A stretch of 64,000 nt of DNA from NCBI GenBank assembly GCA_934747805.1, contig CAKVHC010000005.1:1-64000 (forward strand), read 5' to 3'. The notes below the pieces were generated by a model. It saw only the letters and a list, made by a program, of their open reading frames with translations, made no database searches and was not told where the DNA came from. A program made the position numbers and the translations under genes. Shown here piece by piece: positions 8,582 to 16,543 of this stretch (its first letter is position 1; every line of letters begins with the position of its first letter). The stretch is from an uncultured Clostridia bacterium. GTDB taxonomy: Bacteria; Bacillota; Clostridia; Christensenellales; UBA1242.

Positions 8582-9488
8582 TGAAGAAAAAGAACTCCTT
8601 GCAAAGATTAGCGACCTTCACCAGCTCCCAGAGGGTGCATACAATATTCGTCTCAATGGTGAGGGCTACAAACGTCATTCCACAGAAGATATTGAAATTG
8701 TGCCAAAAGCGGACAAGCCCGGCATTGACATAATTGTCAAGCCTAACGTTGTAGGCAAAAGTGTGCATATACCTGTCATTGTCAGTCGAACCGGACTCAA
8801 AGATTTGGTCTACAACGATTTTTACATTGGTGAAGGCAGTGACGTGCTGATAGTGGCAGGTTGTGGCATCCATAACACGGGCGACAAAACCAGCGAACAT
8901 AACGGCATACATGCTTTCCACCTTGCAAAAAATTGCAAAGTTAAGTATGTGGAACGTCATTTCGGTCAGGGCGTTGGCGACCGAGTGCTCAACCCTGTTA
9001 CTGAGGTGGAACTTGGCGACAATTCGTCAATGATTATGGAAACCACTCAAATGGGTGGCGTGTCAAATGCAATTCGTACGACCAAAGCGAAAGTTGGCAA
9101 TGATGCTAGCCTAGTAATCAAAGAAAAAATTTTGACCACCAACTCTCAGATTGCCGAAACCAAATTTAATGTGGAACTGGTGGGTGAGAATAGCAGTGTG
9201 GACGTGGTGAGCCGAAGCGTTGCGAAAGACGATTCTAGCCAAACTTTCCACAGCAACGTGATTGGCAAAAACAAGTCATTTGGCCACGTTGAGTGTGATG
9301 CCATTATGACTGGCCACTCACATGTAAGGTCAATACCTGAAATCGACGCAATAGACAACAATGCAACACTTGTGCACGAGGCTGCCATTGGCAAGATTGC
9401 AGGCGAGCAACTTATCAAACTTATGACGCTTGGACTAGATGAACACCAGGCTGAAGATTTAATCATTCAAGGATTTTTAAACAACTAA
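8574..9488 (+). CDS. sufB: short SufB/SufD-type Fe-S scaffold protein
   Basis: The protein is a beta-helix scaffold of the SufBD family that binds SufC and assembles Fe-S clusters. Start set at ATG 8574, seven nt after AAGGAG; the ATG at 8568 is only one nt from that site. At 304 residues it lacks the long N-terminal region of classical SufB (over 450 residues). Recognisable family sequence includes GVGDRVLN, ETTQMGG, the C-terminal HVRSIPEIDA and HEAAIGKI, and the end EDLIIQGFL. The stop shares one base with the next gene (TAATG). It forms a minimal two-gene scaffold with SufC. Confidence 0.88.
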   Translation: MTNEEKELLAKISDLHQLPEGAYNIRLNGEGYKRHSTEDIEIVPKADKPGIDIIVKPNVVGKSVHIPVIVSRTGLKDLVYNDFYIGEGSDVLIVAGCGIHNTGDKTSEHNGIHAFHLAKNCKVKYVERHFGQGVGDRVLNPVTEVELGDNSSMIMETTQMGGVSNAIRTTKAKVGNDASLVIKEKILTTNSQIAETKFNVELVGENSSVDVVSRSVAKDDSSQTFHSNVIGKNKSFGHVECDAIMTGHSHVRSIPEIDAIDNNATLVHEAAIGKIAGEQLIKLMTLGLDEHQAEDLIIQGFLNN

Positions 9489-10360
9489 TGACAGTATGCA
9501 ATAATTGCCCACGAAGGTGTAATGTCGACCGCAGAAAAGCGGTCGGCTTTTGTGGTATGCCGGAGAAGGTTGAAATCGCAAAAGCAGGCCTTTTTAAATG
9601 GGAAGAGCCATGCGTGTCGATAGGAGCGGGAAGCGGTGCAATATTTTTCACAGGATGCAATCTGAAATGCGTATTCTGTCAGAATTGGGAGTTGTCCAGC
9701 AATCATGTTGGCAAGAAAATTGGCATTCAACAACTGGCGAATATTTTTAAGAAACTGGAAGAATCGGGAGCACAAAATATCAATCTTGTGAGCCCAAGTC
9801 ATTATTACAAGCAGATCATTGAAGCACTAAAAATCTATCGTCCCAGCATTCCAATTATTTACAACTCCAATGGTTACGACAGTGTGGAAAGCATTGCCGA
9901 ATTGAAAGACTACATTGACGTGTTTTTAGTTGATATAAAATACGTTGACGCTAATCTATCTAGCCGACTTAGTCACGCATCAGATTATTTTAGCGTGGCG
10001 GAAAAAGCCTTGACGCAAATGCTGAAAAATCAACCACGAATTGTTATGCAAAATGGTGCTATCAAAAAAGGTGTAATTGTTCGACATTTGGTTTTGCCAA
10101 ATCACACTGACGACAGCATAAAAGTGCTCGAGTATTTGTCCAACTATCGCAGCCAAATTTTGCTCAGCATTATGAGTCAATACACGCCAGTATATAAAGC
10201 AAGCGAACATGCAGACATTAATCGAAAACTAAAACCTATCGAATACAAACACGTCGTTGACAAAGCACGTCAATTAGGTTTTGAAAATGGCTACATACAA
10301 GACTTTGCTTCTAGCGATTGCCAATTTATTCCTAGTTGGGATTTTGAAGGTGTGGAATAA
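9488..10360 (+). CDS. radical SAM protein (PflA-like activating enzyme family)
   Basis: The 290-residue protein has the radical SAM cluster motif CNLKCVFC (CX3CX2C) near residues 56-63, preceded by an N-terminal CNNCPRRC and GFCGM region typical of the PflA-like/YgiQ-neighbour family that carries extra cysteines. LVDIKY and TPVYKA are typical of the same family. It overlaps the sufB stop by one base, so its own [4Fe-4S] cluster is probably supplied from the same operon. The substrate or activated partner is unknown; no glycyl radical enzyme is in the window. Confidence 0.85.
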   Translation: MTVCNNCPRRCNVDRRKAVGFCGMPEKVEIAKAGLFKWEEPCVSIGAGSGAIFFTGCNLKCVFCQNWELSSNHVGKKIGIQQLANIFKKLEESGAQNINLVSPSHYYKQIIEALKIYRPSIPIIYNSNGYDSVESIAELKDYIDVFLVDIKYVDANLSSRLSHASDYFSVAEKALTQMLKNQPRIVMQNGAIKKGVIVRHLVLPNHTDDSIKVLEYLSNYRSQILLSIMSQYTPVYKASEHADINRKLKPIEYKHVVDKARQLGFENGYIQDFASSDCQFIPSWDFEGVE

Positions 10361-10630
10361 AATTAATAATATATATTTTTAAATAAATTAATTACGATTT
10401 TATTAAATAAATAATTGCGAATATAATTAATGAAAAAATAAAATGTTAAAAAATATTAATAAAAATCACAATAATTATTAAATAATTACGCTAAATATTA
10501 AATATTTATAAAAATTTTAATTAAAAATCATATTTAATATTTAAATATCAAATAAATTAATTTAATAAATAAAATTCTAATTTAAATAAAAATAGAAAAT
10601 AAATTAAATAAAATCAAAAGAGAAAATAAT

Positions 10631-11941
10631 ATGAATATTCAAGAATTGAAAAATAAAAAAGTGGGATTTGTTGCACTGGGTTGTGCAAAAAATACAGTCG
10701 GCTTGGAAAAGATGATTGCCACCATAAAAAACTTTGGAATGCAGATTGTAAATGATGAACACGAAGCTAACATTATGGTTATCAATAGCTGTGCATTTTT
10801 GGCTAGCACTAGGCAGGAAGGTTTCGACCTAATCAAAGAGTTTTGTACTCTCAAGTCGGGCAACCTAGAAAAGATAATTTTGACAGGTTGTCTGCCCAAC
10901 TATCACCTGCAAGATGTGTCAAAAAATTTGGCTGGTGTAGACCTAATCTTGACGCAAGATAGAAATGCACATATTGTGGAAGAAATTGCCAAACTATATG
11001 GCGTGAAATTGACGTGCGAGTATGACGGTTTTTCACGCACACTCACAACGCCTAGCCATTATGCATTTTTGCGTATTGCTGACGGCTGCGACAATTTCTG
11101 TTCTTATTGCACTATTCCATATATCACTGGCAGATATCGCAGCGAGTCGCTTGACAGCCTAGTGCGTGAAGCAAAATTGCTCGTGGCTAATGGCGCTCGT
11201 GAACTTATTTTGGTGGCGCAAGACATTACAACTTATGGAAAAGATTTGTACGGCAAAGTGGAACTAAAAAATCTCATCAACCAACTATCTGCCATATCCG
11301 AGCTCAAACACATTCGTCTGGTCTACTGCTACCCAGAGCATATCACGGACGAGTTGATTGACATCATCAAAACCAACGACAAGGTTTGTAAATATATCGA
11401 CATCCCATTGCAACACATTTCAAACAGTGTTCTAAAGAAAATGAACCGCCAAAACACCAAAGAAAACACTCTCGCACTCATCCAAAAACTACGTAAAGAA
11501 ATCCCAGACATTCAAATTCGCACTACCTTTATACTCGGCTTCCCACAAGAAACGGAAAAAGATTTCAACGAGTTGTGCGAATTCGTCCGCACGCAAAAGT
11601 TAAACCAGGTGGGATTCTTTGCTTATTCACAAGAACCAGGAACACCAGCAAGCGCAATGGACGGACAGGTGAGTGAATCGGTCAAACACGACCGTCTGTC
11701 ACGCCTTGCCGAAATTCAATACGACGTGGTGGAAGAAAATAACCATGCACAGATAGGCCGTGAATATATCTGTGTTGCCGACGAAATAATTGACGGCAAA
11801 ACTATTATGCACAGTCAATATCAAATGCCACGTGACGATAGTGCAGTCATTGTAAATCGTCCACTGCAAATTGGCGGCGAATATATGGTAAAAATCGTTG
11901 GTTACGATGGCTATGACTTGTTGGGTGAAATCTCAAAATAA
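10631..11941 (+). CDS. rimO: ribosomal protein S12 methylthiotransferase RimO
   Basis: RimO adds a methylthio group to an aspartate of ribosomal protein S12. The protein has the N-terminal UPF0004 domain (VALGCAKNTV, SCAF, TGCLPNY), the radical SAM motif CDNFCSYC near residues 153-160 followed by TIPYITGRYRS, and a C-terminal TRAM domain. Length 436 residues is normal. Start has AGAGAAA upstream. The 270-bp region before it (10361-10630) is almost pure A/T with no gene. Directly after the stop lies a broken copy of its terminator (see the direct repeat). Confidence 0.93.
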   Translation: MNIQELKNKKVGFVALGCAKNTVGLEKMIATIKNFGMQIVNDEHEANIMVINSCAFLASTRQEGFDLIKEFCTLKSGNLEKIILTGCLPNYHLQDVSKNLAGVDLILTQDRNAHIVEEIAKLYGVKLTCEYDGFSRTLTTPSHYAFLRIADGCDNFCSYCTIPYITGRYRSESLDSLVREAKLLVANGARELILVAQDITTYGKDLYGKVELKNLINQLSAISELKHIRLVYCYPEHITDELIDIIKTNDKVCKYIDIPLQHISNSVLKKMNRQNTKENTLALIQKLRKEIPDIQIRTTFILGFPQETEKDFNELCEFVRTQKLNQVGFFAYSQEPGTPASAMDGQVSESVKHDRLSRLAEIQYDVVEENNHAQIGREYICVADEIIDGKTIMHSQYQMPRDDSAVIVNRPLQIGGEYMVKIVGYDGYDLLGEISK

Positions 11942-11982
11942 ATCAAAAAAAACACTAAAATAACAACAAAAAACACGCATTT
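11941..11982 (+). repeat. left copy of a 40-bp direct repeat (half of the rimO terminator)
   Basis: The run AATC, A8, CACTAAAATAACAAC, A6, CACGCATTT recurs at 12727-12766 with only homopolymer-length differences. Here the second arm of the terminator hairpin is missing. Confidence 0.85.
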
Positions 11983-12105
11983 ATATGTAACGTTACTACT
12001 TGTTCTCATTTTATCTATAAATGTTGTTTGTCTTCAGTGGAAACATTAGTGTTTGCCGACCTAAATTATCAAGCACAAATCTGAGTGTCATTTCAAAAAA
12101 ATAAC

Positions 12106-12134
12106 TTGTATTTTTTTATTAAAAATGATACACT
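12106..12134 (+). promoter_or_regulatory. promoter of the DUF402 gene
   Basis: TTGTAT (12106-12111), a 17-nt spacer and TACACT (12129-12134) lie inside the inserted segment, so the gene carries its own promoter. AGAGGCGG follows before the ATG. Confidence 0.6.
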
Positions 12135-12152
12135 CAGCTAAAAGAGGCGGAT

Positions 12153-12707
12153 ATGAGACAAAAATTTATTGATAAAATATACATGAGAGAGGTTCTTGAA
12201 AAAGAATGGTATCTTGAAAAAGATGAGAAATTTAATGGCTACATTGCCTTAAAGTATATAAAGAATATTTTAAGGCCTTTAACAGCTTTTAGTAACGGTA
12301 AAAAATATGTAGGTCTAGACAAGGGATATTCAATACTTGAATATGTTCCACTAGATAGGAAGTATAATTGCAGAATCTTTTTTGACAACCTAAACAGACC
12401 TTTATGTTTTTACTTTGATATTAACAATGGCTCAGGTATTGAAAATGATGTTCCTTGGTACGATGATTTGTATCTTGACGTAACAATGGAATGTCCTACT
12501 ATTACTGAAATTGGATATTATGTTCGCCTTGATGATGAAGCAGAATTTAAAATGGCCAAAAAAGAAGGCAAAATTGACGAAGACACATATAATGCTGGTT
12601 ACAAAGTTGCTATGGATTTAATGCAAGAGCTTAGAGAACAAAAAAATGATATCGTAAATAGATGTCAATTTGACCTGTATAGAATTAAAACTTTATTAAG
12701 ATTATAA
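12153..12707 (+). CDS. DUF402 protein, likely acquired
   Basis: The 184-residue protein fits the DUF402 fold, known from nucleoside di/triphosphatases and RNA-binding proteins. Family hallmarks are LEYVPLDR, the ligand-bearing CFYFDI and DDLYLDVT, and the acidic helix LDDEAEFKMAKKEGKID. Arginine codons are AGA (8), AGG (2) and CGC (1) with no CGT, whereas flanking genes use mainly CGT/CGC. The gene sits between two direct repeats that duplicate half of the rimO terminator. I infer recent horizontal acquisition; the substrate is unknown. Confidence 0.75.
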   Translation: MRQKFIDKIYMREVLEKEWYLEKDEKFNGYIALKYIKNILRPLTAFSNGKKYVGLDKGYSILEYVPLDRKYNCRIFFDNLNRPLCFYFDINNGSGIENDVPWYDDLYLDVTMECPTITEIGYYVRLDDEAEFKMAKKEGKIDEDTYNAGYKVAMDLMQELREQKNDIVNRCQFDLYRIKTLLRL

Positions 12708-12726
12708 AAAGAGAAATTGAAAAACA

Positions 12727-12766
12727 AATCAAAAACACTAAAATAACAACAAAAAAACACGCATTT
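12727..12766 (+). repeat. right copy of the 40-bp direct repeat
   Basis: This matches 11941-11982 except for homopolymer lengths (A5 for A8, A7 for A6). It runs into the complete terminator hairpin, so this end represents the original rimO downstream sequence. Confidence 0.85.
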
Positions 12767-12778
12767 TGCGTGTTTTTT
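12752..12778 (+). terminator. original rimO terminator, now ending the DUF402 gene
   Basis: The stem AAACACGC/GCGTGTTT with loop ATTTT is followed by a T-run; an A-run on the other side could also let it act on the minus strand against virD4 transcription. Confidence 0.85.
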
Positions 12779-12896
12779 CTAAACTTTTTAAAGTTTTAAC
12801 TATTTTTCATCAATTTTAATGATTAAATTAATTATTTTTAATTGTTGAAAATATTTTAATTTTCATTATTTAAAGAAGTTTTAAACAACTGAGTTG

Positions 12897-14948
12897 TTAT
12901 TTAAAGAAGTCAAAATCGTCGTCATCATCATCTGTCGAGTTGCCCAGCACTATGCGGTTTCTTTCGACAATATCGTAATAGACGTGTTCTTCGTCAAGTG
13001 CAACATTTGGCGTGTAAGGAATTTTTGGTGCGCGAATGTTGTAAATGTCTTTCGCATAGAAGTATGGGGTGAATGTCGCTTTGACAGGGTCTTTGAAACG
13101 ATAGTATGAAATGATAAGTTTGTTTTTGGCTGGGTCGTTGGCTGTCGCATTGTTGACAGTTGGAAGCTCTTGTGCATCGATAAGTGGGATAGATACCGCT
13201 TTTTTGCTTTCGCTTGTGCTTTTTTTGTCGCTTCCGCCACCGCTTGATGTGGATTTGTCGGTCATTTCAATCGTGCGATTACCCAGCTTTTTGCTGAAAG
13301 TTTCGTTGGTTTCGTGGTCGTCCGAACCCATGTAAACGGTGATAGGTGTGTTGTTGTAAATGGTTTGGCTGTCTTCCTTACCATAACGGCTGTCAAGTTG
13401 TGAGTATGACTGGATTGCCATTACGTAGAATATGCCACGGCTTCGTGCAACGGAAATGGTTGGTCCAAAGTCTGGGAATTTAGGCAAGTTTGCGAACTCG
13501 TCTAGTAGGAAATAGACGTGACGTTTTAGGCTCGCCATAGTGCCTGGTTTTTGGAAACTGATGGCTTCTTCAACGAGTTGCTTGTAGATTTGGGTGAAAC
13601 AGATAGTTGCAATAGGGTCACGAGTGTGAATGTAGTCAGGGATTTTGATAAAGAATGCACTTGGCTTACGTGGAATCTCACGGAAATTGATTTCTGTCTT
13701 GCTGGTCAGTAGGCAAACGCCCATATCGCTAAACGGAGCCATTTTCTCGCTGACAATTGACATATATGATTTCATTGTGCCTTCCGCAGCGGTGAGCACT
13801 GGGCTACACAATGCTGCAACTTTACTGAATTTGCTACGTCCGTCAATATACTTTTTCAAGCTGGCACGTGGGTCACGTCCGCTCGTATCAATGTGGTTAC
13901 ATATTTTATATAGGTTGTATGGATTGAATTTGTCTTTGGTCATTCCAAGTCGTTCGTCATCGCTGTCTTCCAGCATGGCGAGTGCAATGCCTAGAATGTA
14001 TGACCTAGCACCACGTTCCCAACCTGGTTGAGTCTTGTCTTCCACCGTTGCAATCGTGCTGACAAAGTCGCTCAAATCGTTCTGTGCTTCGTCAATGAGT
14101 TCCTTTTTCTTCACCTCCATATCGCTGAACAAAAGTTGCTGATTGATGTAAGCGTGTTTGTTAAATTCGTACCAACTGGTTTCGTCTTCGTTAAAGTCTT
14201 GCGTCTTCACCATTTTGTTGGTGTCTACCTTGTCGCCAGCTTGGTGAACGAATAGCATTTCTTCAATGTGTTGCGCCATTTTATATTTGTTGTACGCATT
14301 CTCCATTGGGTTCCATTTCATACTGCTGAATGGCTCGGCAAGGTCGAGAATCTTGATGTCGTATCCATGCTCTTTCAGGTTTTCATAGTTGTGGTCGAGA
14401 ATGTCGCCCTTTGGGTCGGAGATGATGAAACTTGGTCGAGCCTTTGTGCGTGACATAATCTGCACGAATGGTTCGAGATATTGCGTAGATTTACCACTAC
14501 CGGTTGTACCAATGATAAGTGTGTGAATAGGGTCAACATAGTTAATGTGGATAGTTTTACCTTTCTTCTCTGCACGGATGAGAATGCCGTCCTTTGGCAT
14601 ATCTTTCAATGTTTCCATTGTGCAGTGGTTGTGCTTGGTGTCCAACTCTTTGTCGCTCATCCATTTCTTGTCGTAGTATTGGTCGGTCGTCTTGCCGGAT
14701 GTGTCTTTACCTTTCCAGCTGCCACCGCCTTTGTCTTTCTTCTTGCTGTCCCATTTCATCAGCAATACGACGAATAGGCACAACGCACCAACGAAGAATA
14801 CCATCATCGTGGTGCTGCTGGCAAGATATGCGGGCGAGAATACGAACGACCCCGCATTGTCCATCATGGAGCTGGCAGTGTATGCTATTGCGTATATGCC
14901 AATGAGATATAGCACGCCCCAAAATAATTTCTTAAATATCTTCTTCAT
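12897..14948 (-). CDS. VirD4/TraG-like T4SS coupling ATPase
   Basis: The 683-residue protein is the coupling ATPase that recruits substrates to a type IV secretion channel. It has two N-terminal membrane helices (residues about 8-28 and 45-64), Walker A GTTGSGKST near 146, and the Walker B region LLDEFANLPKFPDFG near 480, then AIQSYSQLDSRYG. A distinctive acidic tail (DDDDDDFDFF) ends the protein. It is transcribed divergently from the pilin/VirB6/VirB4 genes. AAAGG precedes the ATG, and a consensus promoter lies upstream. No relaxase gene is next to it, so whether it exports DNA or protein is open. Confidence 0.92.
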   Translation of the reverse strand: MKKIFKKLFWGVLYLIGIYAIAYTASSMMDNAGSFVFSPAYLASSTTMMVFFVGALCLFVVLLMKWDSKKKDKGGGSWKGKDTSGKTTDQYYDKKWMSDKELDTKHNHCTMETLKDMPKDGILIRAEKKGKTIHINYVDPIHTLIIGTTGSGKSTQYLEPFVQIMSRTKARPSFIISDPKGDILDHNYENLKEHGYDIKILDLAEPFSSMKWNPMENAYNKYKMAQHIEEMLFVHQAGDKVDTNKMVKTQDFNEDETSWYEFNKHAYINQQLLFSDMEVKKKELIDEAQNDLSDFVSTIATVEDKTQPGWERGARSYILGIALAMLEDSDDERLGMTKDKFNPYNLYKICNHIDTSGRDPRASLKKYIDGRSKFSKVAALCSPVLTAAEGTMKSYMSIVSEKMAPFSDMGVCLLTSKTEINFREIPRKPSAFFIKIPDYIHTRDPIATICFTQIYKQLVEEAISFQKPGTMASLKRHVYFLLDEFANLPKFPDFGPTISVARSRGIFYVMAIQSYSQLDSRYGKEDSQTIYNNTPITVYMGSDDHETNETFSKKLGNRTIEMTDKSTSSGGGSDKKSTSESKKAVSIPLIDAQELPTVNNATANDPAKNKLIISYYRFKDPVKATFTPYFYAKDIYNIRAPKIPYTPNVALDEEHVYYDIVERNRIVLGNSTDDDDDDFDFFK

Positions 14949-14971
14949 ACTAAACCTTTATATTATTTCAA

Positions 14972-15000
14972 ATTTTACTTATTAGCACACGCATTGTCAA
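14972..15000 (-). promoter_or_regulatory. promoter of the VirD4-like gene
   Basis: On the minus strand, TTGACA (15000-14995), a 17-nt spacer and TAAAAT (14977-14972) form a near-consensus promoter 24 nt before the ATG. Confidence 0.75.
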
Positions 15001-15159
15001 ACAATATTTTCTTTAATTTAGGTATTTATTCCTATAATTATGTTCAAAATAGTGTTGCATAGCTTCGTTTTGCACGGCTCTTTGTGCCCGCAATTATGCT
15101 TGATTGCCGTGCTAGCCGCAAATTTTGTATATTTTTTTAAAAAATTGTGTAAAAATCGT

Positions 15160-15189
15160 TTGCAAAATTAATTTTGCTTGTGTTACAAT
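15160..15189 (+). promoter_or_regulatory. promoter of the first pilin gene
   Basis: TTGCAA (15160-15165), an 18-nt spacer and TACAAT (15184-15189) lie 39 nt before the pilin ATG. With the minus-strand promoter it makes a divergent control region for the T4SS. Confidence 0.5.
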
Positions 15190-15228
15190 CAAGTCAAGAA
15201 ACGAAAACGAAAGTATAAGGAGAAAATT

Positions 15229-15591
15229 ATGAATACACTTTTAGTTGGTATTGCTAATAAAATGTTAAGTGTTGGTACTATGCTTGCCACAGATGAGTCT
15301 GGCAAAAATGTTACAGAACAGACTTGGTTCACTACATTAATTGCTAACATTCAAAAATGGATTACACCATTGCTAGTTTTGGCTTGTGCGGCAGGTGCTA
15401 TTTGGGCAATTGTGTTGGGCGTAAAGATGGCTCAGGCAGAGGATAAAGGCAAACGTGACGAAGCTAAACAAGCACTTATTAACGTAATTATTGCGTTGGT
15501 TGCAGTCATTGCTTTGATCTTGATCTTCACAGTAGTTGGCAATGCGTTGTTGAAGAATCCTATTGTGTCAACCGCTGCTTCATCAAATTAA
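15229..15591 (+). CDS. T4SS pilin-like protein, copy 1
   Basis: The 120-residue protein has the VirB2/TrbC layout: an N-terminal hydrophobic leader, then two long membrane helices around PLLVLACAAGAIWAIVLGV and VIIALVAVIALILIFTVVG separated by a charged turn (KMAQAEDKGKRDEA). It resembles the Mbov_0395 family of pilin-like conjugal proteins from mycoplasma ICEs. Start set at 15229, just after AAGGAGAAAATT; an in-frame ATG at 15178 has no ribosome site. It has its own terminator, so it may be made in excess over the channel proteins. It is nearly identical in its last 75 residues to copy 2. Confidence 0.85.
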   Translation: MNTLLVGIANKMLSVGTMLATDESGKNVTEQTWFTTLIANIQKWITPLLVLACAAGAIWAIVLGVKMAQAEDKGKRDEAKQALINVIIALVAVIALILIFTVVGNALLKNPIVSTAASSN

Positions 15592-15604
15592 TAATAAAGA
15601 AAAC

Positions 15605-15632
15605 AAAAATGCACTTTTGAGTGCATTTTTTT
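15605..15632 (+). terminator. terminator after pilin copy 1
   Basis: The stem AAAAATGCAC/GTGCATTTTT with loop TTTTGA is followed by T residues. The same hairpin, with loop TTTCGA, follows copy 2. Confidence 0.85.
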
Positions 15633-15724
15633 ATGCTATTATGACAATAATTTTAAAATTGTCGAATATTTTGTTGCTTATTAATTTTTTATGTGATAAA
15701 TTTTAACTAGACGTAGGAGAATAT

Positions 15725-16153
15725 ATGAATTTATTGACTATTATTGCAAACGGAATAATGTCTGGAAAAGTGAATTTGGGACCAGTGATGCCAGATATTA
15801 AAGAAGATGGTGGCAACGGTGGTACAACCGGCGGGACAACTGGCGGTACAGGAGGTGCAAAACCTGACTCTAGTGTAATAACTGATCAAGTATGGTTTAG
15901 AAATTTGATTAGTGCGATACAAAAATGGATCACGCCATTGCTAGTTTTGGCTTGCGCAGCAGGTGCCATTTGGGCAATTGTATTGGGCGTTAAAATGGCT
16001 CAAGCAGAAGACAAAGGTAAACGTGACGAAGCTAAACAAGCACTCGTAAATGTAATCATCGCATTGGTGGCTGTAATTGCTTTGATTTTAATTTTTACAG
16101 TAGTTGGCAATGCGTTGTTGAAGAATCCTATTGTGTCAACCGCTGCTGATTAA
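15725..16153 (+). CDS. T4SS pilin-like protein, copy 2, with a Gly/Thr-rich linker
   Basis: The 142-residue paralogue keeps the two membrane helices of copy 1; from QKWITPL to VSTAA the proteins differ at one residue (Ile/Val). The N-terminal part is different: it carries a low-complexity GGNGG, TTGG-repeat linker of about 18 residues after a short leader. Most DNA differences in the shared part are synonymous, and the final 50 or so bases are identical. AGGAGAATAT precedes the ATG. It is followed by a near-copy of the copy 1 terminator. The linker may extend a surface-exposed segment of the pilin. Confidence 0.85.
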   Translation: MNLLTIIANGIMSGKVNLGPVMPDIKEDGGNGGTTGGTTGGTGGAKPDSSVITDQVWFRNLISAIQKWITPLLVLACAAGAIWAIVLGVKMAQAEDKGKRDEAKQALVNVIIALVAVIALILIFTVVGNALLKNPIVSTAAD

Positions 16154-16158
16154 TAAAT

Positions 16159-16187
16159 AAAAAAATGCACTTTCGAGTGCATTTTTT
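16159..16187 (+). terminator. terminator after pilin copy 2
   Basis: The stem AAAAATGCAC/GTGCATTTTT with loop TTTCGA and T-tail duplicates the hairpin after copy 1. Confidence 0.85.
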
Positions 16188-16543
16188 GTTTGCCTGTTTG
16201 GAAGAGTATTTTGCTGGCAGAGTGAGAAATGATTATAAATATAGATTTTAGTTCTAGGCAATATTGCCGCTTTGCGAGGTGGATTATTTGCAATACGGTT
16301 CAAAAGGTATTTTTTAACCCCCAAGATTGCCTAAATTTGTCGTAAAAGTGCGATAAGATAAAACAAATTGCTTGCTAAATAATTTTATATTAGATATACT
16401 CTAATTAGTATATACACGCCCTAATGACGCTGCTGCAAGTGTGATGTGTGAGCCACAATTTGCCACAATCAGTCGCAACTGAAAATATTTCTTTGTCGGC
16501 TGGGTATAATTAAAATGATGACGAAAGAACAAAGGAGAATTAT
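16188..16543 (+). other. 356-bp intergenic region upstream of the VirB6-like gene
   Basis: No gene is apparent. It holds a 7-bp inverted repeat, ATATACT (16394-16400) and AGTATAT (16407-16413), which could be an operator, and TATAAT at 16505-16510 just upstream of the VirB6-like ATG. No convincing -35 is at the right distance, so an activator may be needed. Confidence 0.45.

Noticed and set aside
13111..14985. Forward frames antisense to the VirD4-like gene
   Set aside because: They are shadows of a clear ATPase gene, with odd composition (rich in Val, Phe, Ser, Cys) and no ribosome sites.
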